Source: Mucilaginibacter terrenus
GTDB lineage: Bacteria; Bacteroidota; Bacteroidia; Sphingobacteriales; Sphingobacteriaceae
Direction: 5' to 3'
NCBI RefSeq assembly: GCF_003432065.1
Contig: NZ_QWDE01000001.1
Coordinates: forward strand, 2,232,001-2,296,000
Length of the DNA stretch: 64,000 bases
Shown: positions 16,836 to 26,460 of the stretch, in pieces
Layout: each line of letters begins with the position of its first letter
How positions within the stretch are numbered: the stretch's first letter is position 1
Program-made: the position numbers and the translations under genes
The notes under the pieces: model-generated
Databases searched by the model: none
Seen by the model: the letters and a program-made list of their open reading frames with translations, nothing else
Told to the model about the DNA's origin: nothing

Positions 16836-19580
16836 ATGCACAACTTCACATCCCAACATTCTTTCATCTGTAAACGCGCATGCGTTCTGTTAAGCGTTGC
16901 ACTGCTATTAAGCTTTAGCAACCAAAGCCATGCGCAGGATCCTTGGAAGAACCTGGAGAAAAGGCCATCTACCCTAAACCTGGAAAAAGGACTGCTAACT
17001 TTCAACACTCCTAAGTTTCGTTTAAAGCTGGCTAAAGCATCGCAGACTGTAGCAGCCCTGGAGCCCATTAGTGAAAAGGATTTTGACTACACCCCATCCG
17101 GTCGGCTTAAGCAACGCAGCAGCAACGGCATGTACCACCTGGGTGATATTAATCTGCGCCTTAAAGCAGAAGGAGAAACCGTCTGGACCAGGTATTCAAC
17201 AGCTGCCAACCGAGCGGATGTGCTTTCAATTCAAAACAAAGATCCAAAAATTTTTGCTGCGGCGGACCTCTCACCTACCCTCCCCAAGAACATCCCGTTA
17301 AACGTAAAACGCTTTTGGGAAAACGAGAACGGCAACATCGCATTAAAATTTGTGCTGACGAATACCGCTAAACGCAATGTGGAAATAGGTGCGCTGGGTA
17401 TGCCAATGATATTTAACAATATACTACAAGGCGAAGAACTGGAACAGGCACATGCTAAAAACGTGTTTTACGACCCATACATTGGCAATGATGCCGGCTA
17501 CCTGCAGGTTACCCGACTAAGCGGGAACGGGCCGGTGTTGCTGGTTACCCCTTTGGGTAAGTCGCCATTTGAAGCGTATAACCCATTGCTTGATGACCCA
17601 ACACCAAAAGGAATAGATTTTGAAGGATTTCATGAGTGGATGGTGTTCAGCAAAGCATACGCTGAGAACGAGTGGAAAGCTGCCGAGCAATGGAACAATC
17701 CGACCTCGGTGATATTAAAGCCAGGGCAAAGCCGCGAATATGGCGTGCAGTTCACGCTGTCGCCGTCTATAAAGGCGATTGAACAAACTTTAGCTGCCAA
17801 CAAACGGCCGGTTGCTGTAGGTATACCGGGGTACGTGCTTCCGCAAAATACGGAGGCAAAGCTGTTTTTAAATTACGTTAAAAAAGTAAAGTCGATGCAG
17901 GTAGAACCTGCAGGTGCATTAATAGTCACACCTACCACGGCCGCAAATGCAGCGTACCAGGCCTACTTAATTAGTAGCAAGCAATGGGGACGGGCAAGGC
18001 TTACCGTCACCTATGCCGATGGCCTGAGCCAAACCATCAACTACAAAGTAATAAAGCCTGAAGCCGAACTAGTGAAAGATTACGGACACTTTTTAACAAC
18101 CAAACAGTGGTTTGATAAAAAGGACGATCCTTTTGGCCGGGCACCGTCGGCTATTACTTACGACTATGATAAAAAGCAACAGGTAGCCCAGGACAGCAGG
18201 GTGTGGATAGCCGGCCTTAGCGACGAGGGCGGCGCCGGCAGCTGGCTGGGCGCAATGATGAAACAACTGGTACAGCCCGACAAAACCGAGATAGACAAAC
18301 TACAGGAATTTGTAAATAAAACCTTGTTTGGCAACATACAGCATGCCAATGGTCCGCAGAAATATGGGGTTAAGAAAAGCGTGTTCTACTATCAGCCGGA
18401 CTCCCTTCCAAAGGGCACCTACAGCGACAGCCTGAACTGGAAGACCTGGGCAGCATGGAGCCATAAAGATGCTAATGATGTAGGCCGGTCGTACAATTAC
18501 CCGCATGTTACGGCGGCACATTGGGTTATGTACCGCCTGGCACGAAACCACACTAACCTGGTTACGCAGCAGAACTGGCAATGGTACTTAAACAATTCTT
18601 ACGAAACTGCGATGTCCATGGTAAAACAAGCGCCCTATTACGCTCAGTTCGGCCAGATGGAGGGAACGGTTTTCTATTTATTGCTGATGGACCTGAAAGC
18701 TGAAAACTGGAATGACAAAGCTGCGCTGCTGGAAAAAGAGATGCGCGCCCGCGCAGATCACTGGCATACTTTGAAATACCCTTTCGGCAGCGAAATGCCC
18801 TGGGATTCTACAGGACAGGAAGAGGTTTACTTATGGTCGCAATATTTCGGTTTTGACGATAAGGCGCAGGTGACCATTAACGCCATACTGGGGTACATGC
18901 CTACGGTGCCGCATTGGGGATACAACGGCTCGGCACGCCGCTACTGGGATTTTTTATATGGAGGCAAGTTATCGCGTATAGAGCGGCAACTGCATCATTA
19001 CGGCTCGGGTCTGAACGCTATACCAGTATTAAGCGACTATCGCAAACACCCGGATGATCTGTACCTGTTGCGTGTTGGCTATGGCGGACAAATGGGATCA
19101 GTATCCAACATTACACAAGATGGTTTTGGTCCGGCAGCATTTCACTCCTATCCGTCTACATTAAAGATAGATGGCCTGTCAGGAGATTACGGACCAAACT
19201 TCTTTGGCTACGCGGTAAACTCGGCAACGTACATCGCTAACGATAAAAACCTGGGTTGGCTGGCTTTTGGCGGTAACCTAAAGAGGGAGGGCGGCATGAT
19301 CGTTACGGAAATTACCACTGCTTCGGCCCAGCGCGTGTTTATAGCACCACTAAAACTTTGGCTCACACTGGATGCCGGTACCTTTAAAACTGTAAGCTTT
19401 AACCCGGCAACCGGCAAAGTTTTGCTGACGCTTAACGCTGCTGATGCTTATACACCCAAAGCCTACTTGCGCATACAGCAGGATGCAAAAGGCAAGCGAT
19501 ACAAGTTAAACAATGCTACAGAACGCGGTGCGTATGTGATACCGCTAAAGGAGACGGTTACTACGGTGAGTTTGTTATAA
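16836..19580 (+). CDS. Large exported protein, probably DUF5695 (914 aa)
   Basis: Function not established. A long signal peptide ends LSFSNQSHAQ, so the protein is exported. The N-terminal half is beta-rich (jelly-roll-like blocks up to about residue 440); from about 490 it becomes helical with many Trp/Tyr and acidic blocks (NYPHVTAAHWVMYRLARNH, GQMEGTVFYLLL, EEVYLWSQYFGFDD), as in (alpha/alpha)6 sugar-active enzymes; a small beta domain closes the chain. The layout resembles families annotated DUF5695 in Bacteroidota, from memory. Two ATG codons are adjacent (16833 and 16836); either is possible. It is convergent with GH130, and the half copy of the 158-bp repeat lies between them. Confidence 0.75.
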   Translation: MHNFTSQHSFICKRACVLLSVALLLSFSNQSHAQDPWKNLEKRPSTLNLEKGLLTFNTPKFRLKLAKASQTVAALEPISEKDFDYTPSGRLKQRSSNGMYHLGDINLRLKAEGETVWTRYSTAANRADVLSIQNKDPKIFAAADLSPTLPKNIPLNVKRFWENENGNIALKFVLTNTAKRNVEIGALGMPMIFNNILQGEELEQAHAKNVFYDPYIGNDAGYLQVTRLSGNGPVLLVTPLGKSPFEAYNPLLDDPTPKGIDFEGFHEWMVFSKAYAENEWKAAEQWNNPTSVILKPGQSREYGVQFTLSPSIKAIEQTLAANKRPVAVGIPGYVLPQNTEAKLFLNYVKKVKSMQVEPAGALIVTPTTAANAAYQAYLISSKQWGRARLTVTYADGLSQTINYKVIKPEAELVKDYGHFLTTKQWFDKKDDPFGRAPSAITYDYDKKQQVAQDSRVWIAGLSDEGGAGSWLGAMMKQLVQPDKTEIDKLQEFVNKTLFGNIQHANGPQKYGVKKSVFYYQPDSLPKGTYSDSLNWKTWAAWSHKDANDVGRSYNYPHVTAAHWVMYRLARNHTNLVTQQNWQWYLNNSYETAMSMVKQAPYYAQFGQMEGTVFYLLLMDLKAENWNDKAALLEKEMRARADHWHTLKYPFGSEMPWDSTGQEEVYLWSQYFGFDDKAQVTINAILGYMPTVPHWGYNGSARRYWDFLYGGKLSRIERQLHHYGSGLNAIPVLSDYRKHPDDLYLLRVGYGGQMGSVSNITQDGFGPAAFHSYPSTLKIDGLSGDYGPNFFGYAVNSATYIANDKNLGWLAFGGNLKREGGMIVTEITTASAQRVFIAPLKLWLTLDAGTFKTVSFNPATGKVLLTLNAADAYTPKAYLRIQQDAKGKRYKLNNATERGAYVIPLKETVTTVSLL

Positions 19581-19609
19581 ACTCTCGCGACTTTCTTTGG
19601 CCAAACTAA

Positions 19610-19671
19610 CTCACCCCAACATTGCTATCGCTTGTCAACCCTCTCTACGCTGCGCGCAAAGAGGGTTGAGG
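19610..19671. repeat. Half copy of the 158-bp repeat
   Basis: CTCACCCCAAC ... CAACCCTCTCTAC ... GCGCAAAGAGGGTTGAGG matches one hairpin arm of the inverted copy at 11275-11415; the second hairpin is absent. It is between two convergent genes. Confidence 0.75.
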
Positions 19672-19697
19672 AAAATATTAAGAAAGCAGACGCTCTG

Positions 19698-21167
19698 CTA
19701 GTCTATGCCGTCTGCTTTAAGCTTGTTTAGCAATTCGTCCAGGTCAACCTCTGCAAACGCTGTGGAAGAGTCGGACACACCATAAGGAACAATCAGTTTA
19801 TCGTTATGAATGATAGCGCCACAAGAATACAGTACGTTAGGCACGTACCCCTCGCGCTCATCGCTATTAGGGATCAATAAAGGTTCTTTTAAACGACCTA
19901 TCTCCACACCCGGATCATCCAGTTTAAGCAAACTGGCACCCAGCACATAGCGGCGCATAGGGCCCACACCATGGGTAATTACGAGCCACCCGTCTTTGGT
20001 CTCAATAGGCGAACCGCAGTTGCCTATCTGTACGAACTCCCAGGTAAACTTTGGCTGCTGCAGCAATACCGGCTTCTCCCATATGTTGATCTTATCGGAG
20101 TACATGATGTAGTTGTTGCAACCATCTATACGCGAGATCATCACGTACTTACCATTTACTTTACGCGGGAAGAGCGCCAGGTTCTTATTCTGTGCGCCGG
20201 CGCCATAAAGCGGCATGATCTTAAAGTTGTAGAAATCGGTTGTCTGTAACAACTTTGGCATTATCAGTGCGCCGTCGTAAGCAGTATAGGTGGCATAGTA
20301 AACAGAAGCGCCGTCGTCATCCACAAACTGCACAAATCGGGCATCTTCTATACCCTTGCGCTCGTACTCAGATATTGGGAAGATAACCCGGTCAGAAATG
20401 TCAGTATCGAGAGAGAATACGATCTCGTAATAGGAATCTGCCAGCCAAAGCACCTTGTCATATTCCAGCCTTTTCATATCATTCTCCTGCAGCTTTTGCG
20501 AATCGAGAATGATACGGCGAAGGTTTGAATATTCGAAATGGTGGTCGAGCTTACCTTCCAGCTCTTTTATTATATCTATGTCGATACGGGTGATAGCTGC
20601 CTTATCAAAAAACAACTTTTTGTTATACACCGCGTTACGCACAATCTCGGCTTCGTCTATATAGCTGCCGGCAGGTTGTACCGTAATGTTATTAAACTTA
20701 TCAATCATCGCCCGGCGGAAGGTAATGGACGATATGTGCCCCTCGCCTACAGCCCTGAAGCTGATAATTACACGTCGCTGTCCGTCTTCTAATTCGGTTT
20801 GGTCAGGGTCTTCTATAATAGACGGATTAAAGAATGCGGCAGATTCTATAGAGTACTCATGGGTAAAGTAGGAACCGATGAGCAATTTACGGTTTACAGA
20901 AAGAGCGTCGAAATCGATACCAAGCTCTTCAAAAAGCGGCTTTAGCTTGCTGCAATGCCTGTTCAAAACACGTGTAATGTTACGATGGCGCTTGGAGTAC
21001 TCCTGCAACAACGGCGATACAATGCCAAACGCAACCTCTTCTGTAATACTCATTACCCTTTGCAAAACTTCTTTGGCCCGGTCGTTACCGTTAAAAAAGA
21101 ACCTTGCTATTACTCGCTTCGGATCCGGATTTACTCGTACTGGTTTTCGTTCAATGGAAAGTCTCAT
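19698..21167 (-). CDS. GH130-family glycoside phosphorylase or hydrolase (489 aa)
   Basis: Five-bladed beta-propeller enzyme of family GH130, whose known members act on beta-mannosides by phosphorolysis or hydrolysis. Recognisable blocks: ERKGIEDARFVQF, KNLALFPRKVNGKYVMISRIDG, NCGSPIETKDGWLVITHGVG, EREGYVPNVLYSCG and VPYGVSDSSTAFAEVDLDE. An N-terminal helical extension of about 150 residues precedes the propeller; such longer members are found outside the well-studied GH130_1 and GH130_2 groups, so activity on a non-standard substrate is possible. No signal peptide, so it acts in the cytoplasm, in line with phosphorolysis. On the minus strand, a T-rich stretch ending TTTG lies 4 nt before the ATG. 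Confidence 0.9.
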   Translation of the reverse strand: MRLSIERKPVRVNPDPKRVIARFFFNGNDRAKEVLQRVMSITEEVAFGIVSPLLQEYSKRHRNITRVLNRHCSKLKPLFEELGIDFDALSVNRKLLIGSYFTHEYSIESAAFFNPSIIEDPDQTELEDGQRRVIISFRAVGEGHISSITFRRAMIDKFNNITVQPAGSYIDEAEIVRNAVYNKKLFFDKAAITRIDIDIIKELEGKLDHHFEYSNLRRIILDSQKLQENDMKRLEYDKVLWLADSYYEIVFSLDTDISDRVIFPISEYERKGIEDARFVQFVDDDGASVYYATYTAYDGALIMPKLLQTTDFYNFKIMPLYGAGAQNKNLALFPRKVNGKYVMISRIDGCNNYIMYSDKINIWEKPVLLQQPKFTWEFVQIGNCGSPIETKDGWLVITHGVGPMRRYVLGASLLKLDDPGVEIGRLKEPLLIPNSDEREGYVPNVLYSCGAIIHNDKLIVPYGVSDSSTAFAEVDLDELLNKLKADGID

Positions 21168-21331
21168 TCGGCAAAAAAAGTTTATTTGATAACACCTGCT
21201 CTTCTAAATTGATTTGAGCAATTTACAATACTTGCAACAGCTCAAAGCAATGTGCAATAATCAGGCAAATTTTAGCATTTAAGTATAAATAGCAAATAAA
21301 AAGTGTTTAAACGTTTATTGGCGGCGCAGTG

Positions 21332-22252
21332 TTACAACATGCGGTTACGTTTTATCAGGTAGGTTTTCAGGATGTGCGTGTAATCATCTTCAATATCTGC
21401 ATCTACAATATCAATATGGTATTGCGCACATTTTAGCTGCAGCTCGTGTCGGTATTCCTGTAATTGCGCTTTGTAGCTATCGCGTATCTTGTTAGGGTGA
21501 ACCCGCACTTCTTCGCCGGTTTCTATGTCCACGAAGTGATGCGGACGATTGTCAAACTCAAAATCAACTTCGCGTTTTCGGCTGGTTACGTTGAAAATAA
21601 CTACTTCGTGCTTTTTGTATTTAAGATGCTGAATGGCGGCAAACAGGTCCTGCATTTTCTGCGTGTTTAGGCTGTTCTCCAGCATATCGCTAAACAAGAT
21701 CACCATAGACCGCTGGTGGATCTCTCCCGCAAGATGGTGCAGTACTTTAGCTATGCCTGTTTGTGTGTTCTTTCTCGGTTCGTTAAAGGCACGCTCCAGC
21801 TGCGCGTATAGGTAAAACAGGTGCGCCGATGTAGAGCGCGCAGGGCTCATCCAATCCATCTGATCCGAGAACAAACACAAACCAAACGCATCCCGCTGCT
21901 TTTTGAACAAATACATCAGCGAGGCAATGGCATACACCGAAAATTGCAGCTTGCTCAAACCCTCTTCAGGGTAGTTCATGGATGATGAGGTATCCAACAG
22001 CAGGTAGCAGCGCAGGTTGGTCTCTTCTTCAAACTGCTTTACGAAAAGCTTATCTGTACGGGCCAGCAGTTTCCAGTCAATATTTTTTACAGATTCGCCG
22101 CTATTATATAAGCGGTGCTCGGCAAACTCAACAGAAAAACCATGGAACGGGCTTTGGTGCAGGCCGGTGATAAAACCCTCAACAACTTGCCTGGCAAGCA
22201 GCTCAAGGTTAGCCAGCTGGCGTATTTCCTGGTTGGTGTTTAACTGAGGCAT
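21332..22252 (-). CDS. DUF58 / vWA-like protein (306 aa)
   Basis: DUF58 proteins have a von Willebrand A-like fold and are usually paired with MoxR AAA ATPases in quality control or metal insertion. Here the family block HGFSVEFAEHRLYNSGESVKNIDWKLLART is near residue 45, and the MIDAS-type DTSSSMNYP follows (DxSxS), with a second conserved DML/DMLEN near residue 190. I place the start at the ATG of MPQLNTNQE (22252), since family proteins begin close to there; an ATG at 22279 is in frame and would add 9 residues. No MoxR gene is adjacent in the window, and the genes upstream (DUF2490, outer-membrane-like) do not suggest a partner. Confidence 0.85.
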   Translation of the reverse strand: MPQLNTNQEIRQLANLELLARQVVEGFITGLHQSPFHGFSVEFAEHRLYNSGESVKNIDWKLLARTDKLFVKQFEEETNLRCYLLLDTSSSMNYPEEGLSKLQFSVYAIASLMYLFKKQRDAFGLCLFSDQMDWMSPARSTSAHLFYLYAQLERAFNEPRKNTQTGIAKVLHHLAGEIHQRSMVILFSDMLENSLNTQKMQDLFAAIQHLKYKKHEVVIFNVTSRKREVDFEFDNRPHHFVDIETGEEVRVHPNKIRDSYKAQLQEYRHELQLKCAQYHIDIVDADIEDDYTHILKTYLIKRNRML

Positions 22253-22312
22253 ATGCCAAGGTAGCAAATTTGTTATCATGCTAACGTTACCAAGCCAACG
22301 TTATTTTAACTA

Positions 22313-23038
22313 CTAAAACCTTGTGTAAAATGCCAGCTGTATCACGTGGTTTAATGTATAGCTTGTAGCCGCCTTGGTATATTGGTTCAGGTAACCAACT
22401 TCGGTATCAAACTTCTTGCTGAAGCGGTACCCAAACGCACCGTAAGCACGGTTCTGGTCAAAGAAATGGGTATTCACTTTGTTCTTGTTCTGCACGTTGA
22501 AGAATATCTCGTTCTGCAAAGCAAAGAACGGCCCCTCGGTAAAGGTGGGGGTGCTTTTGAAAGGTACTACTGCGCGAGCAAAGTATCGCAGGCGTTGTGA
22601 GAAGAAGCTATCGTTTCTGTCTACGCCACTTACCGACGTATTACCTAAAAAGCGTTGCTCTAACCGGAAACGGTGCTGCAGCATGGCACCTTTACCCAGC
22701 TTTTGGTTAATGATAAACTGTTCGAATATGCGGCTTTCAGGACGGAAAGTTTTGACATTGCCGCTGCGGCCGTTAGCGGTTATGTATGCGTAACCCAGCG
22801 CCCCTATCTTGTTGCTGCTGAAATAATAATTAACTGCAGGGCGTAGCAGTATGTTTCGCAGGTAATCGTATTGATCTGCTGAGCGGAACTGTCCATCAAA
22901 CGACATCCCCCACTTGTCTGAAAACTTTTGGGTGTGGAATATGGCCCCCCAGCCGGTGAATTGGTTGTCCTGCGCTAATAACTTTACAGGCGATAAAATA
23001 GTAATAAGCAGCAAAAGCCTGATGACCTTCTTGTTCAT
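22313..23038 (-). CDS. DUF2490 outer-membrane-like protein (241 aa)
   Basis: Exported by a signal peptide cleaved after LLAQ. The mature chain has the DUF2490 opening TGWGAIFHTQKFSDKWGMSFDGQFR and a series of amphipathic strands ending in a terminal aromatic (YTRF), in agreement with a beta-barrel of about 10-12 strands in the outer membrane. Function unknown for the family. Part of a minus-strand run; the gap to the DUF58 gene is about 60 nt and to the gene upstream 95 nt. Confidence 0.8.
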   Translation of the reverse strand: MNKKVIRLLLLITILSPVKLLAQDNQFTGWGAIFHTQKFSDKWGMSFDGQFRSADQYDYLRNILLRPAVNYYFSSNKIGALGYAYITANGRSGNVKTFRPESRIFEQFIINQKLGKGAMLQHRFRLEQRFLGNTSVSGVDRNDSFFSQRLRYFARAVVPFKSTPTFTEGPFFALQNEIFFNVQNKNKVNTHFFDQNRAYGAFGYRFSKKFDTEVGYLNQYTKAATSYTLNHVIQLAFYTRF

Positions 23039-23133
23039 AAATGATTGATAAATGTGTTAGAATATGTACTGCTACACGAGTGGGGGGCACACGTTAGAGC
23101 GGCAGAACGGTTAAATTTATCAATTTATAATGG

Positions 23134-24153
23134 TCAGTCTTTAAATTTCGCAATTTTCTTACGACCGAGATCATAAGACAGCCTGAACGCTTCCTGATTA
23201 CTGCCGCTGCTTTGCGGTGTTTGATGGAAACTGGCTATAAACTGACCCTTTAATCCTTTGTAAAGAAATGGCGTATAAATAAGATCGATACGGTTGTAGG
23301 TTTTGAATTGATAGTATGCGTCGCCGTAGGTGATGTTGTGGCCTTGGCCTTTGTAAAACTCGTCATTTAGTGCAAAGCGCTTGTAGCTTAGGTACACATT
23401 AGCAACAAAGCCTTTTGGCTTTTTAAAGCCGCTTACATTACGCTCTCTTTCGAAAGACATCATACCGCCTGCTTCTACCGTCAGAGAGTCAAACATGGTT
23501 TTGTGGCTCAAATCAGCCCCAAGCTTTATTTGCAAAGCACCATTATCGCGTATGTGATCATTGGGAATATCAATCGCCGGCCCGGCATCATGCAGTATAA
23601 ATAGATAATGTGCAATGTAAAATGGGCCCAAAGGCTGGTACTTGCCCGACAGGCCGAAGAGGAATTGTTCCCTATCGGTGTCTGTTTGTCGGCTTACCCA
23701 GTCTATCCAGAGATTCTCGCGAAAGTTACCAGTGTGGTAGCTGGTGTACAAGCCTTCTATATTCGGGCGAAAATAACGCAACGTATCATTCAGCATTGAT
23801 CTTGGGTAATCCGTTAGCAAACCTTCCCTCGGGAACTCGCCACCGTTGAAGAACCAGTTCTTGCCGTTGTGCTCGTAGTAAGCTACTGGGTCCACATGCA
23901 AAAAGTAGGGTTTACCGCCAAACTCGTGCAGGCCGTTAGCTCCCACAACAAAACGGTTCGTGCTGTCCAGATTTAAGCCAACATCAAGTGCGAGGCGGGT
24001 GCCCGAATAGGTACGGGAGCGCTTCAGGAATTCCTTGTACTCGCGGTTATCAAAAAACACCGAGCCATTAAAGTGGACGTCCAAAGTTTGTGCTATACCA
24101 CTGCGGCCAATTATAACAGTAAGTAGCAGTAATAAGTATATCTTTTTAATCAT
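23134..24153 (-). CDS. Outer-membrane beta-barrel-like protein (339 aa)
   Basis: A signal peptide (MIKKIYLLLLLTVIIGRSGIAQ) precedes a chain of alternating polar and aromatic residues with strand pairs (KGFVANVYLSYKRFALNDEFY, IDLIYTPFLYKGLKGQFIASF) typical of porin-like barrels. No family signature recognised; similarity to OprP/phosphate-porin or OmpL-like folds is a guess. Ends 10 nt from the start of the GT39 gene upstream, so these two are probably one transcription unit. Confidence 0.65.
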   Translation of the reverse strand: MIKKIYLLLLLTVIIGRSGIAQTLDVHFNGSVFFDNREYKEFLKRSRTYSGTRLALDVGLNLDSTNRFVVGANGLHEFGGKPYFLHVDPVAYYEHNGKNWFFNGGEFPREGLLTDYPRSMLNDTLRYFRPNIEGLYTSYHTGNFRENLWIDWVSRQTDTDREQFLFGLSGKYQPLGPFYIAHYLFILHDAGPAIDIPNDHIRDNGALQIKLGADLSHKTMFDSLTVEAGGMMSFERERNVSGFKKPKGFVANVYLSYKRFALNDEFYKGQGHNITYGDAYYQFKTYNRIDLIYTPFLYKGLKGQFIASFHQTPQSSGSNQEAFRLSYDLGRKKIAKFKD

Positions 24154-24163
24154 AATAAGTGCG

Positions 24164-25885
24164 TCATTCTACAATAAAAGTTAATAGGGGACTATTCTTC
24201 GCGCCTCTAAATGGTTCAGTCCGTATAGAAAAGAACAGTGCGTACTTTCCTTTTTGCTTCGGCGCCTTCACTGTCATGAGATAGTTTACGCTTGCTCCTT
24301 TTTTTATAATGATGCTTTTGAAGCTTAGCGGCGCTTGCTGCACGTCAATAATGTCCATCCTTCCTTTGAAAAAGCAGGCCTCCAGAAAAGCCGGATGTGT
24401 ATAGCCGCTGTCGGCAAAGCTTACATCAAAAGGATATGGGTTAGTTAGCGTAAGGTCAAATTGTAAATACTGACCCGGGTGCGCGGTAATCATTTTCCTG
24501 TGCGGGTCTATAGCTATTTTCTGGTAGGTACGCACATCATTCACCCAACCACCATACCAATCATCACCCTCACTCCTGATAGTGTCGGTAGATACGCCCG
24601 GCAGCGGATCGCTCAGCAGCAAGTAAGCCCGCTGGTGCTGCAGGCTGTCTTCCATCGGCCAAATGTCGAACATTGTGCGACCGTAGTAACGCGAGTCGTA
24701 GGCAAAACCTTTGAATGTCCGGTTGTAGAAATCGTATTTAGACGGATTTTGAAAACCGTCATCCATAATCATATAGGCGTTGCCAGCTTTGTTATGCACT
24801 GCCTTGGCCCAGTCTTTAAAGCCGTAGTAGGTTTGCAGTACCTGTATTTGTTTAAGATAAGGGAGACCCAGCATTAAAGAAACACGCAAGATGATGATAA
24901 GAATAATGTTGATGATTGAAAGCACCACAAACCAGCGCGGAAAGCCATTTGTGCTTTGCAGGTGAATAAGTGCTAATACCAGCAGCGGAATAAAACCAAT
25001 TAAGGTATAATGCGGCTGTACGTTGGCATAAAAGGTATTTAAAAGAAAAAAGCCGAAAACTCCTATTAAATTGAACTTTAGAGTGCGGGTAAATTGATCA
25101 GTAATGCGGGCAAAAGCGCTTTTGTAGAACAGGTACCAGCTGCTGATTATACCGCCAAGTAAAAGCTGGCCTGCTATAAACACCAACGAGACTTCAAGCT
25201 TATAGGGCTTTTCGGTAGCACGCTCAAATAATTGATAGTTTACTGCCGGAAAGTCCCGGTGAGCCTGCCATAATATATGCGGTGTAAAGCAAAGCAAGCC
25301 CACTGCAATGGCCAGGTAAAACGTACGGCGGGTAAATAACCTGGGGTTTGAAATAACCGTAAACCCCAGTAGCAATACGCCGTGATACTTACTGTAAAGC
25401 AGGCATGCAGCAATAACACCAATAATAAGGGCTGTCAGCCAGCTATCTTTCTCAAGATACTTTTGATAAGCATAGTAGAATAACACCGCGAAAAAGAACA
25501 GCGGATTATCCGGCGTTGTAGTAAAGGCGTATACGTGTATAACCAAAATACCCGATACCAGCAACATGAACCACTTTGCGCTTACTGAATACTTTTTTAC
25601 GATAAGCCACAGCAGGTAAATAGCAAGTCCGTTGGTTAATACGGCAATCAGCCGGGTGCCAAATTCGTTGTGAAAAAAAGTGTCGCCTATTTTGATGAAG
25701 AGCGCCATCATGGGCGGGTGATAGAAGTAACCCCAGTCCAGCTTTTGCGCATAAAGCCAATAATAAGCTTCATCCGGGTGTAACTCTATGGTGCCGGCCT
25801 GCAGTAGGTTGAATGCCGTCCAGCACAGGATGAAATACCATACAGGTTTGTCGGACCGGTTACTATCAATTATGGTATTTGTCAT
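24164..25885 (-). CDS. GT39-type membrane glycosyltransferase (573 aa)
   Basis: Integral membrane glycosyltransferase of the ArnT/PMT superfamily, which moves a sugar from a polyprenyl phosphate donor to lipid or protein on the periplasmic side. The N-terminal catalytic loop ELHPDEAYYWLYAQKLDWGYFYHPPM carries the DE pair typical of GT39; about 10-12 hydrophobic segments follow to residue 370; the C-terminal 200 residues form a soluble periplasmic domain with beta strands. The start at 25885 is supported by a perfect -7 box (TACCTTTG) 16 nt upstream. Partner polysaccharide unknown. Confidence 0.9.
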   Translation of the reverse strand: MTNTIIDSNRSDKPVWYFILCWTAFNLLQAGTIELHPDEAYYWLYAQKLDWGYFYHPPMMALFIKIGDTFFHNEFGTRLIAVLTNGLAIYLLWLIVKKYSVSAKWFMLLVSGILVIHVYAFTTTPDNPLFFFAVLFYYAYQKYLEKDSWLTALIIGVIAACLLYSKYHGVLLLGFTVISNPRLFTRRTFYLAIAVGLLCFTPHILWQAHRDFPAVNYQLFERATEKPYKLEVSLVFIAGQLLLGGIISSWYLFYKSAFARITDQFTRTLKFNLIGVFGFFLLNTFYANVQPHYTLIGFIPLLVLALIHLQSTNGFPRWFVVLSIINIILIIILRVSLMLGLPYLKQIQVLQTYYGFKDWAKAVHNKAGNAYMIMDDGFQNPSKYDFYNRTFKGFAYDSRYYGRTMFDIWPMEDSLQHQRAYLLLSDPLPGVSTDTIRSEGDDWYGGWVNDVRTYQKIAIDPHRKMITAHPGQYLQFDLTLTNPYPFDVSFADSGYTHPAFLEACFFKGRMDIIDVQQAPLSFKSIIIKKGASVNYLMTVKAPKQKGKYALFFSIRTEPFRGAKNSPLLTFIVE

Positions 25886-25901
25886 TTATTGTGCTCTGCC
25901 G

Positions 25902-25909
25902 CAAAGGTA
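25902..25909 (-). promoter_or_regulatory. -7 box for the GT39 gene
   Basis: TACCTTTG on the minus strand, exact TAnnTTTG match, 16 nt before the ATG. Confidence 0.6.
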
Positions 25910-25989
25910 AAATAAAACGCACAAGCACACGAGTTTCTTACCTCAACAATAATTTAGAGCTTACGCCCGTAAATCCAGTCGAAAAGTTG

Positions 25990-25997
25990 AATATTTG
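25990..25997 (+). promoter_or_regulatory. Near -7 box 4 nt before the DinB-like gene
   Basis: AATATTTG, 7 of 8 positions of TAnnTTTG, then GAGC and ATG at 26002. Supports the shorter start. Confidence 0.45.
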
Positions 25998-26001
25998 GAG
26001 C

Positions 26002-26460
26002 ATGATAGAAAAACAGATTGATATTATGAGGCAGCCCCGCCTCAAGATAATTGAGACGCTAAGCACCTTCACCATAGAGCAGCTGAATACCATACCTGCC
26101 GGCTTTAGTAACAACATCATCTGGAACCTTGGGCACATGGTTGCTGCCCAGCAGGGCGTATGCTACAAACGCGCAGGCCTGCCATTATGGATAGACGAGC
26201 CGTTTTTCAACACATATAAACCTGAAAGCAAACCTGAGCGCTTTTACGCAGAAGAAGATTTGGAGAAAATAAAAGGTTTACTGCTAACCAGCCTGCACCA
26301 ACTGGAGCGCGATTATAAGAATGGCATATTTACCAACTACCCTGCCTGGATAACCCGATACGGTGTAGAAATAGCCAGTATTGATGATGCTGTGGCTTTC
26401 CTGCCCTTTCATGAAGGATTGCACATTGGGTATATCATGGCTATAAGGAAATTGGTGTAG
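26002..26460 (+). CDS. DinB-like putative metalloenzyme (152 aa)
   Basis: Four-helix-bundle protein of the DinB/YfiT superfamily; members bind a metal with a His triad and serve as thiol-dependent transferases or stress proteins. The first metal ligand is in IIWNLGHMVAAQQ, the other two in the C-terminal HEGLHIGYI. The length of about 150 is the family norm. An in-frame ATG at 25879 would add 41 residues with no family similarity and would start inside the opposite gene's coding sequence, while 26002 follows a near-consensus -7 box, so I chose 26002. Confidence 0.8.
   Translation: MIEKQIDIMRQPRLKIIETLSTFTIEQLNTIPAGFSNNIIWNLGHMVAAQQGVCYKRAGLPLWIDEPFFNTYKPESKPERFYAEEDLEKIKGLLLTSLHQLERDYKNGIFTNYPAWITRYGVEIASIDDAVAFLPFHEGLHIGYIMAIRKLV

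Noticed and set aside
25879..26001. Longer start of the DinB-like gene
   Set aside because: It would begin inside the start of the opposite GT39 gene, across its promoter, and adds non-family residues.
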